64,000 bases of DNA, from the NCBI GenBank assembly GCA_030407085.1, contig CM059583.1, forward strand, positions 86,346,001 to 86,410,000, given 5' to 3'. The stretch's first letter is position 1; the number at the start of each line of letters is the position of its first letter. A program made the translations under genes and the position numbers. Below, one piece after another: positions 44,540 to 55,090 of this stretch. The notes below the pieces were generated by a model. It was not told the DNA's origin. It saw nothing but the letters and a program-made list of their open reading frames with translations, and ran no database searches. Source of the stretch: Trichopria drosophilae. Its lineage: Eukaryota; Arthropoda; Insecta; Hymenoptera; Diapriidae.

Positions 44540-44813
44540 TGACAATTTTTCAAAATTTTGGTCATATTGGATCTGCTATTTTAAATTTTGAAAATCTGAC
44601 ACCAGATTCGTAATCAGCAACCCAGAAATCCTCAGTATACCAAATATCACGCAAAGTTAACCGTTTTCAAATTTTTGCTCGGCTATATTGGATCCGCCAT
44701 TTTTAATTTTGAAAATCCGATACCGGATTCGTAATTAGGAACCTCGAAAATCCCTGTACACCAAATTACAGAAAGTACCCTTCGCCGAAAGAAATCGTGA
44801 CTGAAAGGGTTAA
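44540..44813. mobile_element. partial TTAA-type element D
   Basis: Two copies of the 121-bp dispersed repeat (ATATTGGATC.GC...GATTCGTAAT) are followed by a right end that reads TTAACCCTTTCAGTCACG in reverse (TTAA at 44810-44813). No matching left end is visible, so the left boundary is approximate and the element may be truncated. Confidence 0.5.
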
Positions 44814-45084
44814 TACAATACAAAATAAAGAGTTTGTTGTTTTTAATGTAATAATTAGGATTATTTTTCGAGACTGTATTTCAGCCAATTAGAGCGCCTA
44901 ATTAAAGAGGTACGAAGGATCTTTATGAAAAATTGTAGTGGAAATTGTACCCGATAATTGCACACTATAGGTTTTCATTTTTTCTAACCAATCACTCTGC
45001 GCTGCAATGAAATATAGTTTAAAAAAATAAACCTCCGAATACCCCTCGACTTTCAAAAGTATTACACACTCGGGATCTTTCACC

Positions 45085-46700
45085 AGCGAAATTTCACATA
45101 TTCATATATTGTCTCATGAAATCTTCTTAATCCTGACTGAAAGAGTGGAAATAAATTTAATTGATTACAATAAAGAAGCAGTTGATTGTATAATACAGTT
45201 TCAAGGATTTTAGCAAACAAAGGAAGCTGGCTAATAGGGCGAAGATCTTTTGGTTCAAGGGGTATTTTAATTTTGGGAATCGGAGTAACTATGGCATGTT
45301 TCCATATTGTGGGAAAAATTCCTGAGGTAATTATAGAATTTATGATATGTAAAAGTTCAGATAAACAGAATTCATGTATATGAGAAAACATTCCCAATGG
45401 AATTCCCATGAAATTCCATCGACGCCAGGGGCCGAGCACTTGGCATTATCAATTATACTTTTCAGCTCGCTGGCATTGATCTCTTTGAAAACGAATTTGA
45501 TATGCAAAGGCAGTTTAGGGGATCGTGAATAATTAAAAAAGTCAAGAGTTGCTTAATATAATAATATTGGGGCGAGCTGCAAAATAGGCATTGATAATCT
45601 CAGGATCATTAAAAGAAGGCGGTAACTCACAAAATCGATTTTTACAAAACCCGAGAAGATTTATGTTCCTCCAAAAGTCTTTACATGAAAGGGACTGTAA
45701 TCGCTCAAAGTAGGCCTTTCTTTCGCTCCTTAAAATATTGCTCGTCTGATTGCGAAGCTATTTATAATACGCTGTATCACTGCTCAATTTGGTTTTCCGC
45801 ATCTTCGTTTGGGGCATTCCTTTTTCTGATAAAAACTTTGGCTGCATATGTTACCCAAGGGGCAACTGGCTTAGACACTCGACATTTATTGAATGGAGCA
45901 AAAATATCAAATAAATTATAAATATTGGTGTTAAAAAAATCGACTTTTTCGTCAATTGATCCAAGAGAAGGAATTACACCCCACGGCGCGCAATTAGCCA
46001 ACAATTTAAAAGCATTTCAATATCTACGCCAATCATGTGATGATCTGATACTCCGTCAGAGTCCACATTAAAGGTATCGAGGTAATTAACATTGTCAGAG
46101 ATCAAGATAATGTCAAGTAACGTGGCGGTAGAAGCTGACAGCCTCGTGGGAGAAGTAATGATTTGCCGAAAATTGGAAGATTCAATCCATGATTCAAGCC
46201 TGAAAGAGACAGGCCGCGGTCTAGATAACAGATCAGCGTTGAGATCACCCATAATAATTAATTTGTCGACAGAAGAACGTATGCTGGATAAGGAGGCGTC
46301 AATAGAATCTAAGTTCAGATGGATATTAGGTGGACGATATAAGACCACAATTCCATAGCTATATTTATGATACCGTAAAGTGACCCATAGCTCTTCCAAA
46401 CTGAAATCATATTGAACTTGCGGGAAACGCATACAGTTAAACTCGTTCTTAGAGTACAATGCGATACCGCCACCACGAGAATGTTTCCTGTCTTCTCTCA
46501 AGAGGCTGTAACCTGGGATATTTATATCTCTATCACTGATCTTTTCAGACGGCCAAGATTCGCAAATACAGAATATATCAATATTAAATTTTCAAATAAG
46601 TTCTTTAACCTTTAAAAGATGCGGTACCAACGAGCGAACATTTAAAAATGAAATACGGATAGATTCAGATGATACATCGTTTGGATGATCGTAGCTATCA
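45085..46700 (-). pseudogene. non-LTR ORF2: endonuclease and truncated RT
   Basis: On the minus strand, ISFLNVRSLVPHLLKVKELI (about 46650) opens the endonuclease after an ORF1-ORF2 junction. The 46501-45974 frame has KHSRGGGIALYSKNEF, YRPPNIHLNLDSIDASL, LIIMGDLNADLLS (the GDxN motif), TLLDIIL and GVSDHHMIGVDI (the catalytic SDH). The RT begins in the 45439-45080 frame with IWKHAIVTPIPKIKIPL and RPISQLPLFAKILETVLYNQ, and is cut right after FQSGLRRFHET near 45090. DFSKAF and FADD are therefore absent. Stops and frameshifts occur in between. The unit is oriented with ORF1 at 48830-49303. Confidence 0.8.
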
Positions 46701-47204
46701 TATTGATCTTGCTGTTCTTGAGATCCATTGGCGACCTGGTTATGGCGTCATGAGGTGATTTTATCCATTTGGCGCAGCATCCTTGCTGAATTTGTAGGAG
46801 ACAATACCTTTATATATATGGGGCATTTTACGTGAAATGTACGAAGTCGAAAAATCTGTATTTCGAGTCAACGTAAATCTTAATTTATTCCACTTACGCA
46901 TACAGGGTCATCGAAAAGTATCGGACCCCCCTAATATCTTCAGTTAGAATGCACTTAGGAGAAAATGTCCAATAGCAAAGTTGTATGGTTTCAAGCGGGG
47001 AGTAAGATGATGACCTTGACTTTGACCTTGACCATGTCCTTCAAGGTCATTTCAAGGTCAATCTTATTTTTTTAAATAGAACCCCCTACATTTTATTGCA
47101 TATTCTTATAGCTTATCTCGAGAGCTTTCCAAAACACTATAATAACATATTTTTTTATTAAGTACTTTTTGAGTTATAAAGATTTGAAGTTAACAATTTG
47201 TTAA

Positions 47205-47332
47205 GTGGTGTGCGAGTCCGACCAGTTAAGGCAAGAGTGGTGTGCGAGTCCGACCAGTTAAGGCAAGAGTGGTGTGCGAGTCCGACCAGTTAAGGCAAGA
47301 GTGGTGTGTGAGTCCGGCCAGTTAAGGCAAAT
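47205..47332 (-). repeat. 4 x 32-bp minisatellite in the mariner
   Basis: GTGGTGTGCGAGTCCGACCA starts units at 47205, 47237, 47269 and 47301. The first three are identical, and the fourth has two substitutions. It sits just downstream of the transposase stop and inside the inverted repeat. Confidence 0.95.
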
Positions 47333-47382
47333 TTTATTTCAATTGGTTAGCTTGGGCAAAATATTTAATTGTACCAAACAAT

Positions 47383-47860
47383 TCACAACAAATGTTCAAA
47401 TTGTTGCCCTTCAACAGCCTGGCAATGTGCCAATCTGTTATAAACAGCCGAAACCGCATTCCGGTACGTTTCTGGCGGTATTAGTTCTATCTCTCGATTT
47501 ATTCTCCCTCTTAAATCATCTAAATCTTGAGGCTTGGTGGCATAAACTTTACTTTTCAAGTAACCCCACAAAAAAAATCAAGTGGGGTCAAGTCCGGAGA
47601 CCGAGGTGGCCACTCAATATGACCCCTTCGCCCTATCCACCTGTCCTGAAAGACCTCATTCAAATATTGACGGACAATGACACCATAATGAGGTGGAGCT
47701 CCATCCTGTTGGAAATAAATTTCATCCATATTTCCACCAGCTATGTCTCGAATAGCTGGAATAATTTGTTCGCGAAGCATGACTAGGTATACTTGTGCTG
47801 TCAAATTGCCTTCAATGAAGAAAGGCCCAACTGGTCTACCATTAAGAATACCAGCCCATA
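47383..47860 (-). pseudogene. mariner DD41D transposase, C-terminal half
   Basis: Minus-strand frame from about 47860: KVNVWAGILNGRPVGPFF, then DEIYFQQDGAPPHY (second catalytic Asp), RWIGRRGHIEWPPRSPDLTP and LDFF (third Asp). Exactly 41 residues separate the two Asps, the DD41D spacing of rosa-type mariners. A single-base deletion in a T run near 47570 shifts the frame, after which MWGYLKSKVYATKPQDLDDL continues to FEHLL. The first catalytic Asp and the DNA-binding domain are missing, lost in an internal deletion adjacent to the right terminal repeat. Confidence 0.85.
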
Positions 47861-48829
47861 CGTTAACTTTTTGTGGATATTGAGTATGATTGTCTCTTTA
47901 AAAAATATTTTATTATAGTGTTTTGGAAAGCTCTCGAGATAAGCTATAAGAATATGCAATAAAATGTAGGGGGTTCTATTTAAAAAAATAAGATTGACCT
48001 TGAAATGACCTTGAAGGACATGGTCAAGGTCAAAGTCAAGGTCATCATCTTACTCCCCGCTTGAAACCATACAACTTTGCTATTGGACATTTTCTCCTAA
48101 GTGCATTCTAACTGAAGATATTAGGGGGGTCCGATACTTTTCGATGACCCTGTATAATGATAACAATTTTGTCGCAAGTGGTTCTTATACATTTTTTGAT
48201 GCTCTTTCGATTGATGAATTTATTTTTGCAAAATTCTCAGAATTTGACCTTGATTTTGCAAAATTAAAAATAAATATGCCATTTTCTCCAATATGGACAT
48301 TTTTTTTTTTTTTAAATAAATAATTTTAAATGAAAGCTGAGCTTTTTTCCTACCAGTATACCAAATTTCAGATTGCCATTTTTTTTTGTTCTCGAGTTAT
48401 TAAATAATGACTAGTGCGGTGCACGGTCCGACAGCGCAGCCTTGGTCCGACCGGGTCGAGTGGAGTGTGCACCGCACTAATCATTATTTAATAACTCGAG
48501 AACAAAAAAAAAAAATGGCATTCTGAAATTTGGTATACTGGTAGGAAAAAAGCTCAGCTTTCATTTAAAATTATTTATTTAAAAAAAAATGTCCATATTG
48601 GAGAAAATGGCATATTTATTTTTAATTTTGCAAAATCAAGGTCAAATTCTGAGAATTTTGCAAAAATAATTTCATCAATCGAAATAGCATCAAAAAATGT
48701 ATAAGAATCACTTGCGACAAAATTTTCATCATTATATGCGTAAGTGGATTAAATTAAGATTTACGTTGACCCGAGATACGGATTTTTCGACTTGGGACAT
48801 TTCACGTAAAATGTCCCATATATATAGAT

Positions 48830-49303
48830 ATATTTATCGCTTTGTCCCTTGATCAGATCGCGTGCTCTCTTTTTCAAGTTCAGTGTGTCCAGCGAAAGAT
48901 ATTCTATTTCGTGAACAGTGATATTCATGGAAAGAACTTCGCCCATTTTCTTATTGAGCTCTTCATGCTGTGAATCGTATTTATCACAAATTTCCTTTTG
49001 CTGCCTGTCAAGTCGCGCTGATAATTCTTGGAAATAAAATGCGAATCCAGGCGTGTTGTCAACTTCGGGCGAGTCGATATTCGCATTATCTATGGAAGTG
49101 ACATTATTTGATCGTAGTGCACGAGGCGGCTGTAAAATTTCATCGCCGGCACGTTTCTTCCCTCGCCTCTTATTAGCACTCATGCAGCAGATCAGCTGAT
49201 TGTCAAACGTTCTTGAGACGGTTGCGGGGCGGCATTTGTCATGATAAATGGAGTATGCACCTGACATTATCATTATCATTCGTTGGTAGGTTGCAAGATA
49301 CAT
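48830..49303 (-). pseudogene. non-LTR ORF1 (gag-like), damaged
   Basis: Minus-strand frame with YHDKCRPATVSRTFDNQLIC (end of the Cys/His finger), RGKKR, LQPPRALRSNNVTS, a coiled-coil region (about residues 75-120, SARLDRQQKEICDKYDSQHE) and KKRARDLIKGQSDKY. The order matches ORF1 of the full-length copy at 55091, but most of the FP25K-like middle domain is missing. It is interrupted at about 48830 by the foldback element. The residues after GQSDKY in the open frame come from that insert. Confidence 0.75.
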
Positions 49304-50065
49304 ATGGCTCCATCATTTAGGTTAAAGTTAATTTATATATATATTCCTAATGACTAGTGATGCGAAGGTAGAGCTTACTATGCATAAATCTACGAGCCCG
49401 CGTAGACTGATACCGCGTACAGCTTCGATGCAATACTTGATTTCCACCTCTGCTCGCTTGTATGGAGAGGAGGTCGGATGATCGAGGTTCCACAGAACAA
49501 TTGAACTGGCGTATAGATAAGAAAGTCAGTGGCGCATGAATTTGAGTTCCCAATTCGTAAGTAACATGCTTTCACAACATGAACCAAAATCCGAATGCCA
49601 CGCTACTGCAATGACGTATGTGAGACACACATTTGAACAGCGTGAAATACATGTGTAACCGTCGCCAATAATTCCTTCCAAAAATGAACTAAACTGAAAA
49701 TCCCTTGCAACACCTCACGATCCGTTAAAATGTATGTATTTAAAGGAACAGACCAATGTACTTGCTTTTTAGCATAACACAGATAACGTATGGTTTGTTA
49801 GGTCGATGAATTCATCAATAACCAGTCATCACGTGTCACCAAACTTGCAGTTCCTCGATGAGAGAACATTTAGTCAGAACATGTTTTGATTAAATCCAAT
49901 CAGACGCCAGTAAAAAGACTACTGCACCTCGTGAACAAATGCACTTAACACATATAACAAATTAAAGAACAACTTCTAAAATAAGATAGCAAGAAGATAG
50001 TAAGTAAACAGCGAGTACACGCAAATATAGACAACCGCTCAGGGCAACTATCAAAATGCAAATGA
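49304..50065. other. no gene recognised
   Basis: Short minus-strand frames (49347-49587) have no recognisable motif. AT-rich afterwards. Confidence 0.4.
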
Positions 50066-50545
50066 CAATTTCTCAGCGACCAATTGATAAAAATTAATGA
50101 AAATTGAATGGCATGTTCATAATTGGTAGTATAATACAAAACCATATCGTTTGCAGCAAAAAAAATGTAATTTAATAATAACAAATTAATTTTGCAATAA
50201 ACAAATGACTATTAAACCGACTTTTCCTTGCGTTAAACAAAAAATTTTTGTTTGAAAATATTTCTTAAAGTATACACTAATCGATTGTGCAAAAATATTT
50301 CGGTGCACTCGATTCCAAAAAAAGATATGAATTTTCGAACGTCGACGTATATACGCGCCCAGCGTGCTGGACGTCGGCCGAGACCGGGGCGCAGCGCCGG
50401 TTAGCCCAGCGCCCTTGTCTATTAATTTGCTTGGGTTCTTATTTAAGAATTTCATAACAGGTCTATGCATTTTTTAAATAACTAGGCATGATTATTTACT
50501 TCTTTACATTGATTATTCATTTATTATTTTACTATTTTCACAGTT
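50066..50545. repeat. ~480-bp repeat, left copy (inverted partner 59797-60255)
   Basis: Shares with the right copy, in reverse orientation, GAATGGCATGTTCATAATT, CTTTTCCTTGCGTTAAAC, CGGTGCACTCGATTCC, GCCGAGACCGGGGCGC and GGTCTATGCATTTTTTA. Identity is about 85-90% by eye. Both copies keep a similar reading frame (50186-50470 minus; 59941-60129 plus) with KIHIFFWNRVHRNIFA, but the frame is short. The copy ends close to the 3' end of the gene at 50573. Confidence 0.8.
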
Positions 50546-50572
50546 ATAGATTTAGAGTAGCTTGAAAAAAAT

Positions 50573-52696
50573 TTACATTCTAAAGAATTTGAATCGAGTG
50601 GTTTGTACCAATGAAACAAGGCGCGTTCCTCTAATAGGTTTAGCTGATTCAAAGCGTTTCTCCAACAATTTTGCGTGTTTTTTGTATTCTGCTAACGTAC
50701 AGAAATCGAAATTAATTTTTTTTAAATAATTGCATGCCCATTCAAACAGTTTTTCTGTCGAAACTATAGTTTTGTCTTGTAAACTAGCGCGGGATGCATT
50801 TTTTTTAACGCAGCCACCGATGCCATCGCGAGCTCCTTTTCCATGGGCAGTGGCAAAGAAGTGCACTCTGCTTTCATTTTAAAATCCTTCTCGTGATATA
50901 CTAAATTCAAAAAATTAAATCTCCTTTTGTATTGCGATCCCGCTCCATCGGAAAAATAAAATAGCTTTTTCACGTTTTTAACTCCAAATTTCCTTTTTCA
51001 AAATCGTATCATTTTAGAGTTGTACACATGAATTGCAGAGGCATCGTGATTTTCGTACTCCGAAAAAACTACGTAATTTACATGGTGTACGACGTCATTT
51101 ATTTTGTAATAAATTACGTATACGTGCAACGATGCTTGGTCTTTACTCCAGTGTTAAGCTTGAATGGCGTTCTGTGCATGGAAAGAATAATTTTCAGAAA
51201 AATCAAGCGTAACTAAAAATTCTCCAGAACGTGACTCTTTTAGTTCATTTAAATACTTCGATTATGCTTCAGCAATAAAATCATGTTTTAATATATTGGT
51301 CAATTCTGAAGTAATATTTTTGATAAAAGTATCAAGATTTTCGGTGTTACTAAGTAATTGACATCTGTAAAAAATAATTGTTTCAGAAAAAATTACAAAG
51401 ACGTTAAGAAATTTTGTAGATGAATTAACGTTACCTGTCAGTCGTGAGCCAATGGTTAAAAGAAATATTTTCAAGAGAAATTTCGGCTGTACCAGGACAC
51501 TCTTCGCACTCAGATAAGTAACAATCTGCAGTTGGATCCGAACAAATCATAGCCTTTAAAAAATCTCGATAAGAAGTTTGAAAATTAAATTTTTTGTGTC
51601 CTCTATGTTTAAGTCGAATATTTCCATGTAATTTACAAACGCAGACGTTGTAAGTATCTTTTGCGCCAACCGGGATACATTGTTGAGGCCTCAAAGCTGT
51701 AAAAGTTGACAGAGAAATTGTCAAACTTGGGTATTTTTTTTTAAAATCTGTATGCAACTTATAAAGATCTCCCAACAGTAAGCGTTTCTGAAAATGAAAA
51801 ATTAACATTAAAGAAAAATGTATGCGATTGTCGTTAATTATATTGTTACTGGCACAAGTTAATAAAATACAATAGTAGTTAATTTAAAAGTACAAATATT
51901 AACTTACGGTTTCATGTGTGCGTTTTCCATCGATTTTTACTGACTTGTAATCTTTGACACCCGGCATCACTCGACTAATATCGTCTGAAAGGGTAAAATT
52001 CTTTGACTTTGTTTATTAGATCTGAACTTAAAGCTCGTCCTGTTTTCTTATCGGTCTCTGCACAGTATCCTTTTTCACTGCGCAATTTTTTGGCGGAGCT
52101 CACCATACTTCTGCTCACGTCGAATTCTATTCCTATTTTTCTAGTAGACCATTCGACTGGTATCGTTGTCAATATAGAAATTTTTTTCTTTCGCGTTGAT
52201 GCGCATGACATTGCTAATTTAAAATCACTTATCCAACTATTACGCCCGTAACAGAATTCGAGCTGTTTTTATCAAAAAACTTACGCAGATATTCACTGTC
52301 AGCATCAGATAAATCTAAATTCTCTTTTTTTGTGGGAGGACCAGTAATTATTTCTTCCAAATCGGCAGCAAGTTTACGTCTTTTGTTTTCATTGTCAACA
52401 GATTTACAGTCATAGTCTGGATCTTTCCCAGGACCATTTGATTTCACTTCTTCCTCCTCTGCATCATCTTCTTCTTCGTCCGCTTTTTCTTTTTCTATTT
52501 GATTTTCTGAAACTTTTTTAAACTGAACTGGATTCTCACTTTCGTACAACCGCCTTTTACAAGAAACATAAACAAAAAACCCAAACAAATCACTAAACTT
52601 TTTGTCACACTGGTTTGCCAGAAAAAATAAGTTATTTTTCACACTCTTGTGCCTTTCTTTGTTGAAAGGATTACAACACGTAGGAGGTGGTGTCAT
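50573..52696 (-). pseudogene. intron-containing gene of an RNase-H-like transposase-type family, broken
   Basis: Exon 1 (52696 to 51908): MTPPPTCCNPF, CKRRLYESENP, an acidic stretch with KRRK, then after a stop/frameshift TTIPVEWSTRKIGIEFDVSR and SRVMPGVKDYKSVKIDGKRT. Exon 2 (51787-51435): KRLLLGDLYKLHTDFKKKYP, LRPQQCIPVGAKDTYNVCVC, SDPTADCYLSECEECPG. Exon 3 (51364-50573): SGEFLVTLDFSENYSF, KKLFYFSDGAGSQYKRRFNF, HFFATAHGKGARDGIGG. Introns are 120 and 70 bp with GTAAG...TTTCAG and GTAACG...TTTACAG. The family recurs in cnidarian and insect genomes; the spaced DFSENY/SDGAGSQYK/DGIGG acids resemble a DDE catalytic core, though a superfamily name is uncertain. At least three stops and two frameshifts inactivate it. 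Confidence 0.7.
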
Positions 52697-52699
52697 GGC

Positions 52700-53226
52700 G
52701 AAAGCAGATTAATGTATGTGAAAAATAACATATCAACGCGTGTCATGCGATTTTCCTTTGTTTACAACATTCAAGAACAGCGCCTCCAGTGCTTAAACCC
52801 GTGAGGCGGTAAATTTAATTATTGAAAATAATACGAATTACTTACAAATTCCTATTGCTTCAAACAAACCATTTTTGTTTTGAACTTTTTAGAATGTAAG
52901 AATTTTTTTAATCGCTCTTAATTTACAGTACGACAAAAAAGTCGATAAAAATATATGTAACATATATGTCATATATCACATTTTTCGCCGAAAATATATG
53001 CATTATATATGTTAATTATATATGCCGGATATAATTTTACACATATATGTGCATTATTGCGCTCCACGTTTTTCATTTTAAGTCTTATAAATATTTTATT
53101 TCCTAATAAAATGAATAAGAAAAATTATTGCGTATTTATTTCGGCATGGTATTAGTGACCTGTGTGGATGGGAAAAATTATTTTATCCTTTTTAGTCTAT
53201 TTATAAAAACGTGATTTTTAAAAAGA
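52700..53226. other. upstream of the broken gene; AT-rich
   Basis: Contains CGCCGAAAATATATG at 52986-53000, repeated at 59726-59740 with related ATATATG-rich flanks. No gene is seen. Confidence 0.45.
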
Positions 53227-53586
53227 ATTTTTTGTAACGCATGCACGAGAAACGCGTGTTTTTTGGGGTGTTTAGCGTGCAAAAAGTGAGTGTTTATAGC
53301 ACAGCGTGCGAAAAATTTTACTGCGCATGCGCACTTAGCTTTTTCGTAACTTTTCGCACGCTGTGCGTTTCTAAAATGCGAAAAGTTTGGAAGACACTCA
53401 CTTTTCGCACGCTATAAACACCCCCAAAACACGCGTTTCGTGCATTTGTTACAAAAAATATGGTATGTATCAAGTGCGAAATGCCTTCATCGAGTCTCGT
53501 GGGCCTGTTGCGCACTCGCTTTCGGCTCGTGCGTACATTCCCACTCGTCGATAAAGGCATTTTTTTCGCACTTGATACATAATATA
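53227..53586. mobile_element. two adjacent hairpin repeats
   Basis: Hairpin 1 (53227-53459): TTTGTAACGCATGCACGAGA and its inverse, with stems containing AACGCGTG and AGTGAGTG/CACTCACT. Hairpin 2 (53461-53586): TATGTATCAAGTGCGAAATG and its inverse ATTTTTTTCGCACTTGATAC. No coding capacity. The same two-hairpin layout with TTTTCGCAC stems occurs at 30797-31004, suggesting a mobile family. Confidence 0.65.
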
Positions 53587-53589
53587 CTA

Positions 53590-55085
53590 TTTTATTTATT
53601 AATTATTTTCTGCTTTTTAGTTTTAATAAGTCAAATTTTACAATTAAAATTTAAAATTACAATTTAAATTTAAATTTTTTTTATTTCACAACTTAAGTTT
53701 AAAATTACAATTTAAATTTTGTAATGTCTTTTCATTAATTTCTAATTATGACAGAAAAGTGTTACCCTCCGTCGTCTGACCTGGGAAAGGGCAGATGACG
53801 TGATAATAAAAATTAATAATTAATTATGGAATACACCAATCGAATAGCTCAGCCTATGTCGGACAGAAAAATCCGACCCGCGGAGGTGGCGTGGGTTAAC
53901 ATTCCCAACAACGGAAGAGAGAGAAAGAGAATCGAAACACTCGCGGAAAAAACGGAGCGAAAGCCGGTGTGCGCTCCACCAAAATATTACGGTCGACCGT
54001 TAAACAATGGTTAGGTAGATGAATTCTTCGAATGAAGCCTGGAAGTTTATTTCATTTTTATTATTCTTTCTTACAATCTTCCAAGATTACCAACGAGAAA
54101 ACGTAAGGGAACAATTTGCCTGAATAACGTACTTACGGGGGCGCACAAACTTCGCTGACGTTTCGCAAAGCAGGAATTCGTCCGATGACGAGTAGGAATC
54201 ACGCCCAATAATTTCCAAAATATAATTCAGCAATGACAAAATATATTTTATTTTTGTATAACGCGGACAATATAATTTGCGTAACAAAAACCACGGTATA
54301 TCGCACGCGCGGAAGTCGGAACGAATCTGCCCAATTTTTCACGTGTATTGCCATTCCGCGACACGTGCCGCCTCCTTCTCTCTCTCTCTAGCGGTGAGTA
54401 CACGCAGTCGCGCTTTGTTGAGCTCCGCTAAATTTCTCTAAATTGCACTCTAAACCCCGTTTTGTGGGAGTTAAAATTTTGTACAGACGTTCCTGAGCAG
54501 ACTCGGATCACGATCACTAATTGGGATATTTATCTCCGAGTCTACTTCAGGCGAGAAAAGTTAAAAAAGTAATTTCGGAATTAACCGTTGCTGCTTTTCC
54601 ACCGAGACATCTGCGCACGCCCGAAACGTCATCGCCTACGTCACACTACGCAAAATGGCGCTGTCAGTGACTTCGACACTTTGCCGCATGACACCGATCA
54701 CCGAGTGTTTGTCACCTTTGACTTCGCTTTTTTTCCACTGGCAGGTTGGTGAAATGTGGAGATGCGAGACCTGTGAATGCCTATAATAGTTAAATTAATA
54801 TTCATTAGCCAAATGGTTTTCTGCCTGACATTTGCCTTGTAATCACGCATGCATTGTCGTGATTGATTAGTTCAACCACTCGTATTGTGATCATCTGCCT
54901 TATTTCTGAACTATACATTCAGCTGACGGCTTATCGGCGGCCCCTCTCTTCACGTGCTGCGCGGTGCACGAGACGCGTACGGTTCACGCGCCCCTTCCAA
55001 GCGGGTTTACCACACGCTTGTATAGCCTTCTCTCTCTAACGTACGTACGGCTATATTTCGGGCTCTTATTATCTCGCGCACGCTT
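53590..55085. other. region upstream of the full-length retrotransposon
   Basis: Contains an unrecognised 62-codon frame (53826-54014, MEYTNRIAQPMSDRKIRPAE) with some LTR-element character and GC-rich sequence from 54300. The 5' UTR of the retrotransposon at 55091 must lie in the last few hundred bases (CpG-rich 54930-55080), but its 5' end is not defined. Confidence 0.35.
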
Positions 55086-55090
55086 TTCAA

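Larger units (their letters stand above)
46903..48152 (-). mobile_element. mariner-family (DD41D, rosa-type) transposon, internally deleted
   Basis: CAGGGTCATCGAAAAGTATC at the left is repeated inverted at the right, and the inverted repeats extend about 250 bp (to about 47152 and from about 47903). TA flanks both sides (46901-46902, 48153-48154), the mariner/Tc1 target. GACCTTGACTTTGACCTTGA-type repeats lie within the termini. The transposase remnant is on the minus strand. The element is 1,250 bp long; a complete copy would need additional coding sequence between the left transposase end and the right terminus. Confidence 0.85.
46812..48826. mobile_element. foldback (hairpin) element split by a mariner
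   Basis: Left arm ATATGGGGCATTTTACGTGA onward (46816-46902) plus 48155-48420; right arm is the inverse, 48478 to 48826 (ACGTAAAATGTCCCATATAT). The centre (48411-48480) has inverted GTGCGGTGCAC. Without the mariner the element is about 760 bp with about 345-bp arms, differing by only a few per cent. It has no coding potential. It interrupts ORF1 of the surrounding non-LTR element between ...GQSDKY and KGIVSYKF, and the surrounding TATATA tract may be its duplicated target. Confidence 0.8.

Noticed and set aside
49945..50184. 79-codon minus-strand ORF
   Set aside because: Lies partly in the 480-bp repeat but is not preserved as an open frame in the right copy (60130-60255).
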